From Pseudoduganella lurida (GTDB lineage Bacteria > Pseudomonadota > Gammaproteobacteria > Burkholderiales > Burkholderiaceae_D): a stretch of 64,000 nucleotides of DNA. Both the position numbers and the translations under genes were made by a program. This document shows positions 37,327 to 47,421 of this stretch, one piece after another. How positions within the stretch are numbered: the first letter of the stretch is position 1; every line of letters begins with the position of its first letter. The notes beneath the pieces are model-generated. The model was given only the letters and a program-made list of their open reading frames with translations. It had not been told where the DNA came from and ran no database searches. Where the stretch lies: assembly GCF_007830455.1 (NCBI RefSeq), contig NZ_VLLB01000008.1:1-64000 (forward strand), written 5' to 3'.

Positions 37327-37636
37327 GCTGGCCCGTCAGTGGGAAGTGCGCGACCGCCCTCTGCACGCGCAAGCCATCCGGTTCGGGATTTCACGATACG
37401 AAACTACCCCTGTCGTTAATGAAAAGCGCAGCAATCGGACCGTGCCAGGCCCTTTCATGGCGAGAAATGATGTTCCGCATCATGAAATAAGCCTCACAAG
37501 TTGTTGAAAAATAAGAGAATAAATTTAATCCTATGTCTTATATAAGACCCGTTGTGCAGTGAACAATCGGGCGTAAGATGTTCCCAACGGATGCGGTTTT
37601 TTTTTCTCAACTTCTTTTCAACTTCGGGAGCACATC
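37327..37636. other. 310-bp intergenic region upstream of aceA
   Basis: No gene is supported here. The left part is ordinary GC-rich sequence after the regulator stop. The right part (about 37500-37560) is sharply AT-rich and holds a 14-bp palindrome described separately. GGGAG, the aceA ribosome site, lies 10 nt before the ATG. Confidence 0.7.
37535..37548. promoter_or_regulatory. 14-bp palindrome upstream of aceA (candidate operator)
   Basis: GTCTTATATAAGAC is a perfect palindrome in an AT-rich patch about 90 nt ahead of isocitrate lyase, the right size for a dimeric repressor or activator site. Which regulator binds cannot be told from the window. Confidence 0.55.
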
Positions 37637-38932
<1,296 letters not shown>

Positions 38933-38955
38933 CCGGCAGCGCAAGTTCCACGACG

Positions 38956-38982
38956 ACCGCGGCCACGAGCCGCGGTTTGTCT
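38956..38982 (+). terminator. probable terminator of aceA
   Basis: ACCGCGG and CCGCGGT enclose a 7-nt loop (38956-38976), followed by TTGTCTT. The U run is weak, so efficiency is uncertain. Confidence 0.55.
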
Positions 38983-39054
38983 TGCGCGGGCGCGATTTGG
39001 GCGGGCGCGCCGATCTCTGGGATAATGGCAGGTCGAACCATCCCGAAGAGAACC

Positions 39055-39978
39055 ATGTTCAGTTACCGCCACGCCTTTCACGCCGGCAATCACGCCGATG
39101 TCCTCAAGCATTTCGTCCAGGTGCAGCTGCTGCAGTACCTGAACCAGAAGGACGTGGCGTACAGCTACATCGACACCCACGCTGGTGCCGGCGTGTATGC
39201 GCTGGACGGCCCGCAGGCCAGCAAGAACGCCGAGTACGAGACCGGCATCGGCCCGCTGTGGGAGCGCACCGACCTGCCACCGGCGCTGGCCGAGTACGTG
39301 AACCTGGTGCGCGGCATGAACCCCAGCGGCAAGATGCGCTACTACCCCGGCTCGCCCTACGTGGCCGAGCAGGTGGCGCGCGAGATGGACCGGCTGCGCC
39401 TGTTCGAGCTGCATCCGTCCGACAGCCGCCTGCTGTTCGAGAACTTCACCAAGCTGGAAGAGCACCAGGCCGCGCAGGGCAAGCGCAGCACGGTGCGCGG
39501 CAAGCGCATCATCGTCAACAAGGCCGACGGTTTCATGGGCGTGAAGGCGCTGCTGCCGCCGCCATCGCGCCGCGCGCTGGTGCTGTGCGACCCGCCGTAC
39601 GAGGACAAGCAGGATTACCGCAAGGTGATCGACATGCTGAACGACGCGCTGAAGCGCTTCCCGGCCGGCACCTACGCGATCTGGTACCCGGTGCTGCAGC
39701 GCATCGAGGCGCGCAACTTTGCCGAGCGCATGAAGAAATTGCCGGCCGCCTCCTGGCTGAACGTGACCCTGTCGATCTCCGGCCCCACGCCGGACGGCAT
39801 CGGCCTGCACACCAGCGGCATGTTCATCCTGAATCCGCCGTACACGCTGGAGCCGATCCTGAAAGGCGTGTTGCCCTACCTCGTGCAGGTGCTGGGCCGC
39901 GACAAGGGCGCCGGGTTCACGCTGGAAAGTGGCGAAATGACAACAACCAAAAGTGGCCGGACCACTTCGAAAACGTAA
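39055..39978 (+). CDS. rlmJ: 23S rRNA (adenine-2030-N6)-methyltransferase RlmJ
   Basis: RlmJ methylates A2030 of 23S rRNA. The 307-residue protein begins MFSYRHAFHAGNHADVLKH, characteristic of RlmJ (YhiR), and has the catalytic DPPYED motif near residue 179. IDTHAGAGVY is the SAM-binding region. The last 15 residues (TTTKSGRTTSKT) are a low-complexity tail. The ATG at 39055 is at the conserved start. A TTGGGC-18-GATAAT match just upstream (38997-39026) could be its promoter. Confidence 0.95.
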   Translation: MFSYRHAFHAGNHADVLKHFVQVQLLQYLNQKDVAYSYIDTHAGAGVYALDGPQASKNAEYETGIGPLWERTDLPPALAEYVNLVRGMNPSGKMRYYPGSPYVAEQVAREMDRLRLFELHPSDSRLLFENFTKLEEHQAAQGKRSTVRGKRIIVNKADGFMGVKALLPPPSRRALVLCDPPYEDKQDYRKVIDMLNDALKRFPAGTYAIWYPVLQRIEARNFAERMKKLPAASWLNVTLSISGPTPDGIGLHTSGMFILNPPYTLEPILKGVLPYLVQVLGRDKGAGFTLESGEMTTTKSGRTTSKT

Positions 39979-40060
39979 TTCTCTCCAATTGTCATAAAAG
40001 AATTGCCTTCCTGCTCACGGCTGCGGTATCGTGCGGGATCGTTTTCACGCAGGCTCTTCA

Positions 40061-41350
40061 ATGACGCTGGCAGCAAGTCCGGACCTTCCCATGCCGTTCG
40101 CCAACCACTTCTTCCTGGCGCGGCAACCCATCCTCAACCGAAGCCAGCGGCTCGTTGCCTACGAGCTGCTGTACCGCAATGCCGAATGCGACGAGGCGCA
40201 CGTCACCGACGGTGCCGCGGCCACGGCATCGGTGATCGCCCACGCGTCCGAGCTGGGCATGGACAAGGTGGTGGGCGAGCAGCTCGCCTATGTCAATGTG
40301 GATGCGGCGGGCCTGATGAGCGATTTCATCCGCTTCCTGCCGAACGACAAGGTGATCCTGGAAGTGCTGGAGACGGTGGAAGTCACGCCGGCCATCGTGG
40401 CCCGCGTGACCGAGCTGAAACAGGCCGGCTTCAAGTTCGCCCTCGACGACGTGGTGGGCTCGTCCGACAACCTGGCCAAGCTGCAGCCGCTGATGGACGT
40501 GATCAAGGTCGACATCAAGGGCCTGCCGCCCGGTTCGCTGGCCGAACTGACGCGCTCCCTGAAATATCCCGGCCAGAAGCTGCTGGCCGAAAAGGTGGAG
40601 ACGCAGGAAGAGTTCCAGCAATGCATGGACCTGGGCTTCGAGTATTTCCAGGGCTATTATTTTGCCCGCCCCGTGATCCTGTCCGGCAAGAAGATCGCGC
40701 CGTCGCAGCTGGCCGTGATGCGGCTGCTGGAGCTGCTGGCGGCCGACGCCGGCCAGCGCGAGCTGGAACGCCAGATCAAGCTCGATCCCGTGATCACGCT
40801 GAACCTGCTGCGCCTGGTGAACACGCCGGCCGTCGGCGCGCGTACCCGCATCAATTCGGTCGGCCATGCGCTGCTCGTGCTGGGACGGCGCCAGCTGCAG
40901 CGCTGGCTGCAGATCCTGCTGTACGTGAAGGGGCAGCAATTCGATTCGCCCCTGCTGCAATTGGCCACCACGCGCGGCAAGACGATGGAAAACGTGCTGG
41001 CCCAGCTGCGCCCGAACGAGCGCATCGGTGCCGATGTCGGTTTCACGGTGGGCATCATGTCGCTGATGGACACGCTGTTCTCCGTGCGCATGGGCGAGAT
41101 CCTCGACAGCGTCAACGTGCTGGACGAGGTGCGCGACGCGCTGCTGCACCGCACCGGCAGCTATGGCGACGTGCTGAAACTGATCGAGCTGGTGGAGATG
41201 GCGCAGGAGGGCCAGGAACTGACGGCATTGCTGCACAAGGTCGGCCTGGCCCCATCGGCGTTGTATGCCAGCCAGCTGGCGGCCTACGAGTGGGTCAACG
41301 ACTTCCAGCACGATTATCCGGCGGAAGCGCCAGCTTCGGCCGCGCTCTGA
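40061..41350 (+). CDS. EAL-HDOD signalling protein (degenerate EAL)
   Basis: A 429-residue protein with an N-terminal EAL-like domain and a C-terminal HDOD domain, as in the CdgJ/YuxH family. The EAL part keeps FLARQPILNRSQRLVAYELLYR, VILEVLE and IKVDIK, but the usual DDFGTG metal loop reads DDVVGSS and EAL reads ELL, so cyclic-di-GMP hydrolysis is unlikely. The HDOD part (about 200-400) starts at LAVMRLLELLAAD and includes LDPVITLNLLRLVNTPAVG. The ATG at 40061 is favoured over an in-frame GTG 30 nt earlier. Probably a cytoplasmic motility or stress signalling scaffold. Confidence 0.87.
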   Translation: MTLAASPDLPMPFANHFFLARQPILNRSQRLVAYELLYRNAECDEAHVTDGAAATASVIAHASELGMDKVVGEQLAYVNVDAAGLMSDFIRFLPNDKVILEVLETVEVTPAIVARVTELKQAGFKFALDDVVGSSDNLAKLQPLMDVIKVDIKGLPPGSLAELTRSLKYPGQKLLAEKVETQEEFQQCMDLGFEYFQGYYFARPVILSGKKIAPSQLAVMRLLELLAADAGQRELERQIKLDPVITLNLLRLVNTPAVGARTRINSVGHALLVLGRRQLQRWLQILLYVKGQQFDSPLLQLATTRGKTMENVLAQLRPNERIGADVGFTVGIMSLMDTLFSVRMGEILDSVNVLDEVRDALLHRTGSYGDVLKLIELVEMAQEGQELTALLHKVGLAPSALYASQLAAYEWVNDFQHDYPAEAPASAAL

Positions 41351-41370
41351 CCGGTTCATCGTCGAAAACC

Positions 41371-41461
41371 CCGGTCACGTGCGGACCGGTACTGTCAGAA
41401 GCTGCGGTCACACGTTGCCCTGTTACCGCGGGAAGCGCCGGTCACGTGCTGACCGGTCAGC
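41371..41461. repeat. two near-identical palindromic units
   Basis: CCGGTCACGTGCGGACCGGT (41371-41390) and CCGGTCACGTGCTGACCGGT (41438-41457) differ at one base. Each has terminal CCGGT-type arms. A third, poorer match (GCGGTCACACGTTG) lies between. The 175-bp gap between two convergent genes contains nothing else I can call. Confidence 0.65.
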
Positions 41462-41524
41462 GTAGCAAGAGCCGGTTGCACCGCCGGGCGACGGCAGCGC
41501 GGCGGCGCGCTGCCTTCAACCGTC

Positions 41525-42262
41525 TTATTGTCCCAACAGCAGGAACACCGTCGGCTTCTTGTGGAAGTCCGGCGCCTGGCCGCCCGCCAGCGCGCTCTGC
41601 CACTGCGCTGCCGTGCGCGTGCGGATGGTTTCCGTGGCCAGGCTGATGTCGGTCGCCACGCACAGCAGCGTGCTGGGCTGGCAGCTGGCCACCAGCGCTT
41701 CCAGCAGCTGGGCATTGCGGTAGGGCGTCTCGATGAACAGCTGCGTCTGCTTTTCCTGGCGCGAGCGCGTCTCGAGTTCCTTCAGTCTTTTGCTGCGCAG
41801 GGCCGCATCGGTGGGCAGGTAGCCGTTGAAGGCGAAGCTCTGGCCGTTGAGTCCGCTTGCCATCACGGCCAGCAGCAGCGACGACGGGCCCACCAGCGGC
41901 CGCACCTGGATGCCTTCGCGGTGGGCCAGCCGCACCAGGTCCGCGCCCGGATCGGCCACGGCCGGCACGCCCGCCTCGGACAGCAGGCCCACGTCGTGGC
42001 CGGCACGTAGCGGGGCCAGCAGTGCGTGGAGCGCGTCCGCCTTCGTGTTCACGTTCAGTTCCGTGATGCCGATCTCCTGCAGGGGCCGCGCCAGCGGATG
42101 CACGGCGTGCACCAGTTTCAGGAAGGCGCGTGCCGTCTTGGCGTTCTCTGCCACGAAGTGCGGCAGCTGCGCGGTGAGGGCCTGCACGTGTTCGGGAATG
42201 ACGTGGTTCAGTGCCGCGGTTTCGCCCAGCGTGTTGGGAATCAGGTAGAGGGTGCCGGGCAT
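41525..42262 (-). CDS. SAM-dependent methyltransferase, RsmI-like tetrapyrrole-methylase fold
   Basis: This 245-residue protein starts MPGTLYLIPNTLGE and has GLLSEAGVPAVADPGADLVRLAH, the cofactor region of the RsmI/tetrapyrrole methylase fold. RsmI modifies C1402 of 16S rRNA, but this protein is shorter and its N-terminus differs from canonical RsmI, so the exact substrate is open. It lies 2 nt after the stop of the Maf gene on the same strand and is probably coupled to it. The ATG at 42262 sits where the fold begins. Confidence 0.83.
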   Translation of the reverse strand: MPGTLYLIPNTLGETAALNHVIPEHVQALTAQLPHFVAENAKTARAFLKLVHAVHPLARPLQEIGITELNVNTKADALHALLAPLRAGHDVGLLSEAGVPAVADPGADLVRLAHREGIQVRPLVGPSSLLLAVMASGLNGQSFAFNGYLPTDAALRSKRLKELETRSRQEKQTQLFIETPYRNAQLLEALVASCQPSTLLCVATDISLATETIRTRTAAQWQSALAGGQAPDFHKKPTVFLLLGQ

Positions 42263-42264
42263 GG

Positions 42265-42891
42265 TCAGTCCTTGAAAAACGTGACGCCGGCCGCGCGCAG
42301 CATGCCGGTCAGGGCGATCAGGGGCAGGCCCGTCAGCGCAGTGGGGTCGGCCGCCTCGATGCGTTCCAGGATCGCGATGCCCAGGCCTTCGTTCTTGGCG
42401 CTGCCGGCGCAGTCGTAGGGCTGCTCGATGCGCAGGTAGGCATCCAGTTCGGCATCCGGCAGGTCGCGGAACGTGACGCGCGTGGCGATGTCTTCCAGCT
42501 GGCTGCTGCCGTCGCGACTGTCCCACAGGCACAGCGCGGTATGGAAGATCACTTCGCGGCCGCGCATTTTCTGCAGCTGCGCGAGGGCGGCTGCGTGCGT
42601 GCCGGGCTTGCCGATCTGCTCGTCGTCCAGCGTGGCCACCTGGTCCGAACCGATGACGAGGCTGCCAGGGTGGCGTGCCGCCACCGCGGCGGCCTTGCCG
42701 CGTGCCAGGCGCAGCGCCGTGGCCGACGGTGTTTCGCCGGCCAGCGGCGTTTCATCGATGTCGGGCACGTCGACGGAGAAGGGCAGGCGCAGGCGTTCCA
42801 GCAGTTCGCGGCGGTACGCCGAGCTGGAGGCAAGCACGAGGGGCGGTAACTGCAGAGGTGACTGCAAGGGGAGCTGCGGAGTTTGATTCAT
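42265..42891 (-). CDS. Maf family nucleotide pyrophosphatase (YceF-like)
   Basis: Maf proteins hydrolyse non-canonical or modified nucleoside triphosphates; YceF prefers m7GTP. The 208 residues contain LVLASSSAYRRELLERL, the VIGSDQVA motif and DCAGSAKNEGLGIAILERIE, the last typical of the YceF branch. A 16-residue Gln/Pro/Leu N-terminal extension precedes the conserved start, so the true ATG could be slightly different. It overlaps no other gene and heads a two-gene minus-strand unit with the methyltransferase. yceD is divergent. Confidence 0.92.
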   Translation of the reverse strand: MNQTPQLPLQSPLQLPPLVLASSSAYRRELLERLRLPFSVDVPDIDETPLAGETPSATALRLARGKAAAVAARHPGSLVIGSDQVATLDDEQIGKPGTHAAALAQLQKMRGREVIFHTALCLWDSRDGSSQLEDIATRVTFRDLPDAELDAYLRIEQPYDCAGSAKNEGLGIAILERIEAADPTALTGLPLIALTGMLRAAGVTFFKD

Positions 42892-43086
42892 GGAAAGATT
42901 TTAAGTGGCGGGGCGCCACGAATTGTTATATGCTCTGTGCGCCGTGGATGCGGTGTTGCCAGGTCGCTGCAGATTCAGTGCGCCAGCGCCAAAAAAGCCC
43001 GCCTCGGACACGCTGCGCACGCAAGTCTTTGACCCGGCGTTGAAAACCCTGTTATTATCGCAGGTTTTCAAGGGAAATTTTAGCCG

Positions 43087-43593
43087 ATGAATGCTGCAAC
43101 CAATGCCCAGCTGATCGACGCCTTTGAATTCTGCCGCACCGGCAGCACGCGCGATGGCCTTACGCCGGTGGCTGAAATGGAACGTCTTGCACGCGATTGC
43201 GCTGCGTCGACCGGTGAGCTGTCCTGGTCGGTTGCCGGCGGCACCAGCAAGCACGGTTTTCCCCGCATGGATGTGACCGTGGCGGGTACGGTCCAGCTGG
43301 AATGCCAGCGCTGCCTGCAGCCGTTTGCCTACGCGATCGATTCGGCCACCGTGCTGATGCTTGGCGAAGACGATGCCAAGGCGGATGAAATCGAGGAAGT
43401 GATCGACGACGAGAGCATCGACGTGATCGTCGGTACCCGGTCGATGAACCTGATGGACCTGATCGAAGACGAAGCCCTGCTGGCGCTGCCGCAGGCACCG
43501 AAACATGACGTTTGCCCCGATGGCTCGTCCCTCGACGTGCTGGCAAGCGACAGGAAATCGCCGTTCGACGCCTTGAAGGCGCTGAAAAAATAA
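43087..43593 (+). CDS. yceD: YceD family protein (DUF177)
   Basis: A 168-residue protein of the YceD/DUF177 family, linked to 23S rRNA accumulation in E. coli and plants. The family core VQLECQRCLQPFAYAID (about residues 74-90) has a CxxC pair, and LIEDEALLALPQAPKHD and SPFDALKALKK near the C-terminus are standard. Location just ahead of rpmF and plsX is the conserved arrangement in proteobacteria. An AT-rich stretch directly upstream (TTATTATCGCAGG) may contain the promoter. Confidence 0.95.
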   Translation: MNAATNAQLIDAFEFCRTGSTRDGLTPVAEMERLARDCAASTGELSWSVAGGTSKHGFPRMDVTVAGTVQLECQRCLQPFAYAIDSATVLMLGEDDAKADEIEEVIDDESIDVIVGTRSMNLMDLIEDEALLALPQAPKHDVCPDGSSLDVLASDRKSPFDALKALKK

Positions 43594-43810
43594 GCTGCGC
43601 AGCAGGCGCGGCGGTTCAGGCGAATTGCTCAAATTTGCAGTATCGAATCAGCAGTAGTAAGGAATGTGCCAATCGGGCTGCGAGTATTGGCATTGAGTAG
43701 TAATGCAGCAATGGCTTCGTGTGCAAATGCGATGCCGCTGGGATACTCGATTTGCATCTATTTGCCGGTCGATTGTGTTAAAATTTTAGAACTTAGTTTT
43801 AGGAGTCATC

Positions 43811-43993
43811 ATGGCAGTTCAACAGAACAAGAAGTCCCCTTCGAAGCGCGGCATGCACCGTTCGCACGATTTCCTGACCGCCCCGAACCTGGCAGTCGAG
43901 CCGACCACCGGCGAAACCCACCTGCGTCACCACATCAGCCCGAACGGCTTCTATCGTGGTCGCAAGGTGCTGAAGACCAAAAACGACGAGTAA
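43811..43993 (+). CDS. rpmF: 50S ribosomal protein L32
   Basis: L32 is 60 residues here, with the basic N-terminus MAVQQNKKSPSKRGMHRSHD and conserved LRHHISPNGFYRGRKVL. No Cys-rich zinc ribbon is present, so this is the zinc-free form. TAGGAG is an excellent ribosome site. The 217-bp gap after yceD ends in AT-rich sequence with TTAAAATTTTAG, which may add a promoter for the fatty acid cluster. Confidence 0.98.
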   Translation: MAVQQNKKSPSKRGMHRSHDFLTAPNLAVEPTTGETHLRHHISPNGFYRGRKVLKTKNDE

Positions 43994-44170
43994 TCGGCGT
44001 TTTGGTTTCGGCCAAAGACCAAAAGCGGTGCACGCTGGAATTTCCGACGTGGCGCCGCTTTTTCTTTTCATCGGCCGGAAACGGCTGTGTGGCAAGGCCT
44101 TCCGTGTCTGCCTAGTTTCTGCTTCCCCACCGCAGGCCCTGGCGCTCGCCGGGATTGCATCAAGCCCGCA

Positions 44171-45214
44171 ATGACAATCAAAATTTCTATCGACTGCATG
44201 GGCGGAGATCATGGCCCGTCGGTCACCATTCCCGCCGCTATCAACTTCCTGAAACGTGAATCCGATGCCGAGCTGATCCTCGTGGGTCTGCAGGACGTCC
44301 TCCATGCCGAACTGAAGAAGTGCCATGCGGATGCGCACCCGCGCGTCACCGTGCAGCACGCTTCCGAGCAGGTGACGATGGACGATCCGCTCGAAGTGGC
44401 GCTGCGCCGCAAGAAGGATTCCTCGATGCGCGTGGCGATCGAGCAGGTCAAGGACGGCAAGGCCCAGGCCTGCGTCTCGGCCGGCAATACCGGCGCACTG
44501 ATGGCCGTCTCCCGCTATGTGCTGAAGACGATGCCCGGCGTGGACCGGCCCGCCATCTGCACGATCATGCCGAACATGAAGGATGGCCCGACGTACCTGA
44601 TGGACCTGGGCGCGAACGTCGACTGCGAACCCCATCACCTGCACCAGTTCGCCATCATGGGTTCCGTGCTGGCGCATGCGATGGAGGGCATCGCCCGCCC
44701 GACCATCGGCCTGCTGAACGTGGGCACCGAGGACATCAAGGGCAACGAGGTGGTCAAGGCCACCATTCCGCTGCTGCAGGCCGACCATGCGCGCGGCAAG
44801 CTGAACTTCTACGGCAACGTGGAAGGCAACGACATCTTCAAGGGCACCACGGACGTGGTCATCTGCGACGGCTTCGTCGGCAACGTGATGCTCAAGGCCA
44901 TCGAGGGCCTGGCACGCTTCTTCAAGACGGTGCTGACCACCGAATTCAAGCGCAACCCGGTCACGATGCTGGGCGCCCTGATCGCCCGCAGCGCGCTGAA
45001 GCGCATCACGAAACGCCTGAATCCGGCCCGCTACAATGGTGCAAGCCTGCTGGGCCTGCGCGGCCTGGTGTTCAAGAGCCACGGCGGTGCCGATGTGGAA
45101 GCCTATGAATGGGCCATCCGCAGGGCGTATGATGCTGCGAAAAATGATGTGCAGCAGCAGCTGGCGGACCTGATCGCCGAACTGATGCCGCGCGAAACGA
45201 CAACCATTGGGTGA
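44171..45214 (+). CDS. plsX: phosphate acyltransferase PlsX
   Basis: Converts acyl-ACP and phosphate to acyl phosphate, the donor for the first acylation of glycerol-3-phosphate. The 347 residues start TIKISIDCMGGDHGPSVTIPA, the family signature, with VSAGNTGALMA and VICDGFVGNVMLKAIEG downstream. The ATG at 44171 matches the conserved start; the upstream in-frame ATG at 44087 would add unrelated sequence. fabH begins 6 nt after the stop. Confidence 0.97.
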   Translation: MTIKISIDCMGGDHGPSVTIPAAINFLKRESDAELILVGLQDVLHAELKKCHADAHPRVTVQHASEQVTMDDPLEVALRRKKDSSMRVAIEQVKDGKAQACVSAGNTGALMAVSRYVLKTMPGVDRPAICTIMPNMKDGPTYLMDLGANVDCEPHHLHQFAIMGSVLAHAMEGIARPTIGLLNVGTEDIKGNEVVKATIPLLQADHARGKLNFYGNVEGNDIFKGTTDVVICDGFVGNVMLKAIEGLARFFKTVLTTEFKRNPVTMLGALIARSALKRITKRLNPARYNGASLLGLRGLVFKSHGGADVEAYEWAIRRAYDAAKNDVQQQLADLIAELMPRETTTIG

Positions 45215-45220
45215 GACGGC

Positions 45221-46207
45221 ATGACTCTGTACAGCAAAATCATCGGCACGGGCAGCTACCTGCCCGAGCAACGCGTCACGAACCAGGAGCTGACCGACCA
45301 GCTGGCCGCCAAGGGCATCGAGACGTCCGACGAGTGGATCACGTCGCGCAGCGGCATCTCGGCGCGCCACTACGCGGCGCCGGAACAGAATTCCTCCGAC
45401 CTGGCCGTCATCGCCGCGCAACGTGCGCTGGCCGCGGCCAACCTGGAAGCGAATGACATCGACCTGATCATCGTTGCCAGCTCCACGCCGGACTTCTTCG
45501 GCAGCTTCCCCAGCACCGCCTGCATCGTGCAGCGCAAGCTGGGCATGAGCAATGGCAGCGCCGCCTTCGACGTGCAGGCCGTGTGCAGCGGCTTCGTCTA
45601 CGCGCTGGCCTCGGCGGACAGCTTCATCAAGTCCGGCATGCACAAGAACGTGCTGGTGATCGGTGCCGAGATCTTCTCGCGCATCCTCAATTTCGAAGAC
45701 CGCACCACCTGCGTGCTGTTCGGCGACGGCGCCGGCGCCGTGGTGCTGAGCGGCTCCGAAGCGCCGGGCGTGCTGGCCTGCAAGCTGCACGCCGATGGCC
45801 GGCATTCCGACATCCTGTCCGTGCCCGGCAACGTGGCCGGCGGCGCGGTGGCCGGCAGCGCCTTCCTGTACATGGATGGCCAGGCCGTGTTCAAGCTGGC
45901 CGTCAACGTGCTGGAAAAGGTCGCCAACGAAGCGCTGGAAGCGGCCGGCATGACGAGCGACCAGATCGACTGGCTGATCCCGCACCAGGCCAACATCCGC
46001 ATCATGAACGGCACGGCGAAAAAGCTGGGCCTGCCATTGGAGAAGATGGTCGTGACCGTCGACCAGCATGGCAACACCTCGGCCGCCTCGATCCCGCTGG
46101 CGCTGGACGCGGCGGTGCGCGACGGGCGCGTCAAGAAGGGCGATGTCGTCATGATGGAGGGTGTTGGCGGCGGATTTACGTGGGGTGCCGTCCTGGCAAG
46201 GATGTAG
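45221..46207 (+). CDS. fabH: 3-oxoacyl-ACP synthase III (KAS III)
   Basis: Condenses acetyl-CoA with malonyl-ACP to start fatty acid synthesis. The 328 residues carry the catalytic triad Cys122 (VQAVCSGF), His255 (IPHQAN) and Asn285 (HGNTSAAS). The C-terminus GGGFTWGAVLARM is typical. It is tightly spaced after plsX and is followed by a GTGTC palindrome with a terminator hairpin before fabD. Confidence 0.98.
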   Translation: MTLYSKIIGTGSYLPEQRVTNQELTDQLAAKGIETSDEWITSRSGISARHYAAPEQNSSDLAVIAAQRALAAANLEANDIDLIIVASSTPDFFGSFPSTACIVQRKLGMSNGSAAFDVQAVCSGFVYALASADSFIKSGMHKNVLVIGAEIFSRILNFEDRTTCVLFGDGAGAVVLSGSEAPGVLACKLHADGRHSDILSVPGNVAGGAVAGSAFLYMDGQAVFKLAVNVLEKVANEALEAAGMTSDQIDWLIPHQANIRIMNGTAKKLGLPLEKMVVTVDQHGNTSAASIPLALDAAVRDGRVKKGDVVMMEGVGGGFTWGAVLARM

Positions 46208-46324
46208 CAATACCCCCTTTACCTGCTTGCCAGGACTTGGCGCGGATGTCGTTAGTGAAAACCCGCTCGGCCCGCCACTGGTGTAAGACACCTGCGACCA
46301 CCGACGCAGCCGGCAGCGTGGGCT

Positions 46325-46367
46325 GGTGCCTGACACGGGCCTTTTCGGTGTCGGACACCGGTTTTTT
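46325..46367 (+). terminator. GTGTC-family palindrome with terminator, between fabH and fabD
   Basis: GGTGCCTGACAC (46325-46336) and GTGTCGGACACC (46348-46359) are imperfect inverted copies (10 of 12). The right arm itself folds as CGGTG / CACCG and is followed by GTTTTTT (46361-46367), a usable intrinsic terminator. A related hairpin, GTGTAAGACACC, lies upstream at about 46282. fabH to fabD is 235 nt, far looser than the other junctions in the cluster. Confidence 0.6.
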
Positions 46368-46442
46368 GTCACCGCCCAGTCTTACAATAAGCGTTCCACT
46401 GCCAGCCTGCCCGGCTTGCAAACGATAACGAGAACAAACGAT

Positions 46443-47384
46443 ATGAGCCAATTCGCATTTGTATTCCCCGGCCAGGGTTCCCAGGCCGTGGCCATGATGG
46501 CCGGCTTCAACGGCAACCCGGTCGTCGAACAGACGATCGCCGAAGCGTCCGACGCGCTGCAGTTCGATCTCGGCAAGCTGATTGCCGAAGGCCCGAAGGA
46601 AGACCTCGATCTCACCACCAACACGCAGCCCGTGATGCTGACGGCCGCCGTGGCGGTCTACCGCGCCTGGATCGCTGCCGGCGGTGCCGTGCCGAGCGTC
46701 GTTGCGGGCCACAGCCTGGGCGAATATTCCGCGCTGGTTGCGGCCGGCGTGATCCCGTTCAAGGATGCCGTGCCGCTGGTGCGCTTCCGGGCGCAGGCGA
46801 TGCAGGAAGCCGTGCCGGTGGGGCAGGGCACGATGGCCGTGGTGCTGGGCCTGTCCGACGACGACGTGCGCGCCGCCTGTGCGGAAGCCGTCGCCGCCGA
46901 TCCGACGCAGGTCGTCGAACCCGTCAACTTCAACGCGCCGGCCCAGGTCGTGATCGCCGGCCACACGGCTGGTGTCGAGAAGGCCTGCGAGATCGCCAAG
47001 GCGAAGGGCGCCAAGCGCGCCATGCGCCTGCCGGTCTCGGCGCCGTTCCATTCGTCGCTGCTGAAACCGGCGTCGGACCGCCTGCGCGAGTACATGGCCG
47101 GCCTGCATTTCGAGGCGCCGCAGATCGACCTGATCAACAACGTCGACGTGGCCGTGCTGCGCGATCCCGCCAGCATCAAGGATGCGCTGGTGCGCCAGGC
47201 CGCCGCGCCGGTGCGCTGGGTCGAGACGATGCAGAAGGTGGCCGACAGCGGCATCACCCAGGTGATCGAATGCGGTCCGGGCAAGGTGCTGATGGGCCTG
47301 ACCAAGCGCATCGACGCGCGCCTCGTGGGCGACGCGATCACGGACCAGGCATCGCTCGAGCGCGTGCTGGCGGCGCTGCAGTAA
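46443..47384 (+). CDS. fabD: malonyl-CoA:ACP transacylase
   Basis: Transfers malonyl from CoA to ACP. The 313-residue enzyme begins MSQFAFVFPGQGSQAVAMM; GHSLGEYSALVAAG supplies nucleophile Ser91, and VSAPFHSSLLKPA contains the catalytic His. The ATG at 46443 is the conserved start; the longer in-frame ORF begins inside the upstream palindrome. fabG follows after 37 nt. Confidence 0.98.
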   Translation: MSQFAFVFPGQGSQAVAMMAGFNGNPVVEQTIAEASDALQFDLGKLIAEGPKEDLDLTTNTQPVMLTAAVAVYRAWIAAGGAVPSVVAGHSLGEYSALVAAGVIPFKDAVPLVRFRAQAMQEAVPVGQGTMAVVLGLSDDDVRAACAEAVAADPTQVVEPVNFNAPAQVVIAGHTAGVEKACEIAKAKGAKRAMRLPVSAPFHSSLLKPASDRLREYMAGLHFEAPQIDLINNVDVAVLRDPASIKDALVRQAAAPVRWVETMQKVADSGITQVIECGPGKVLMGLTKRIDARLVGDAITDQASLERVLAALQ

Positions 47385-47421
47385 TCGTTAACAAGAATCG
47401 TCAACAAGAACGGAGAACCAT

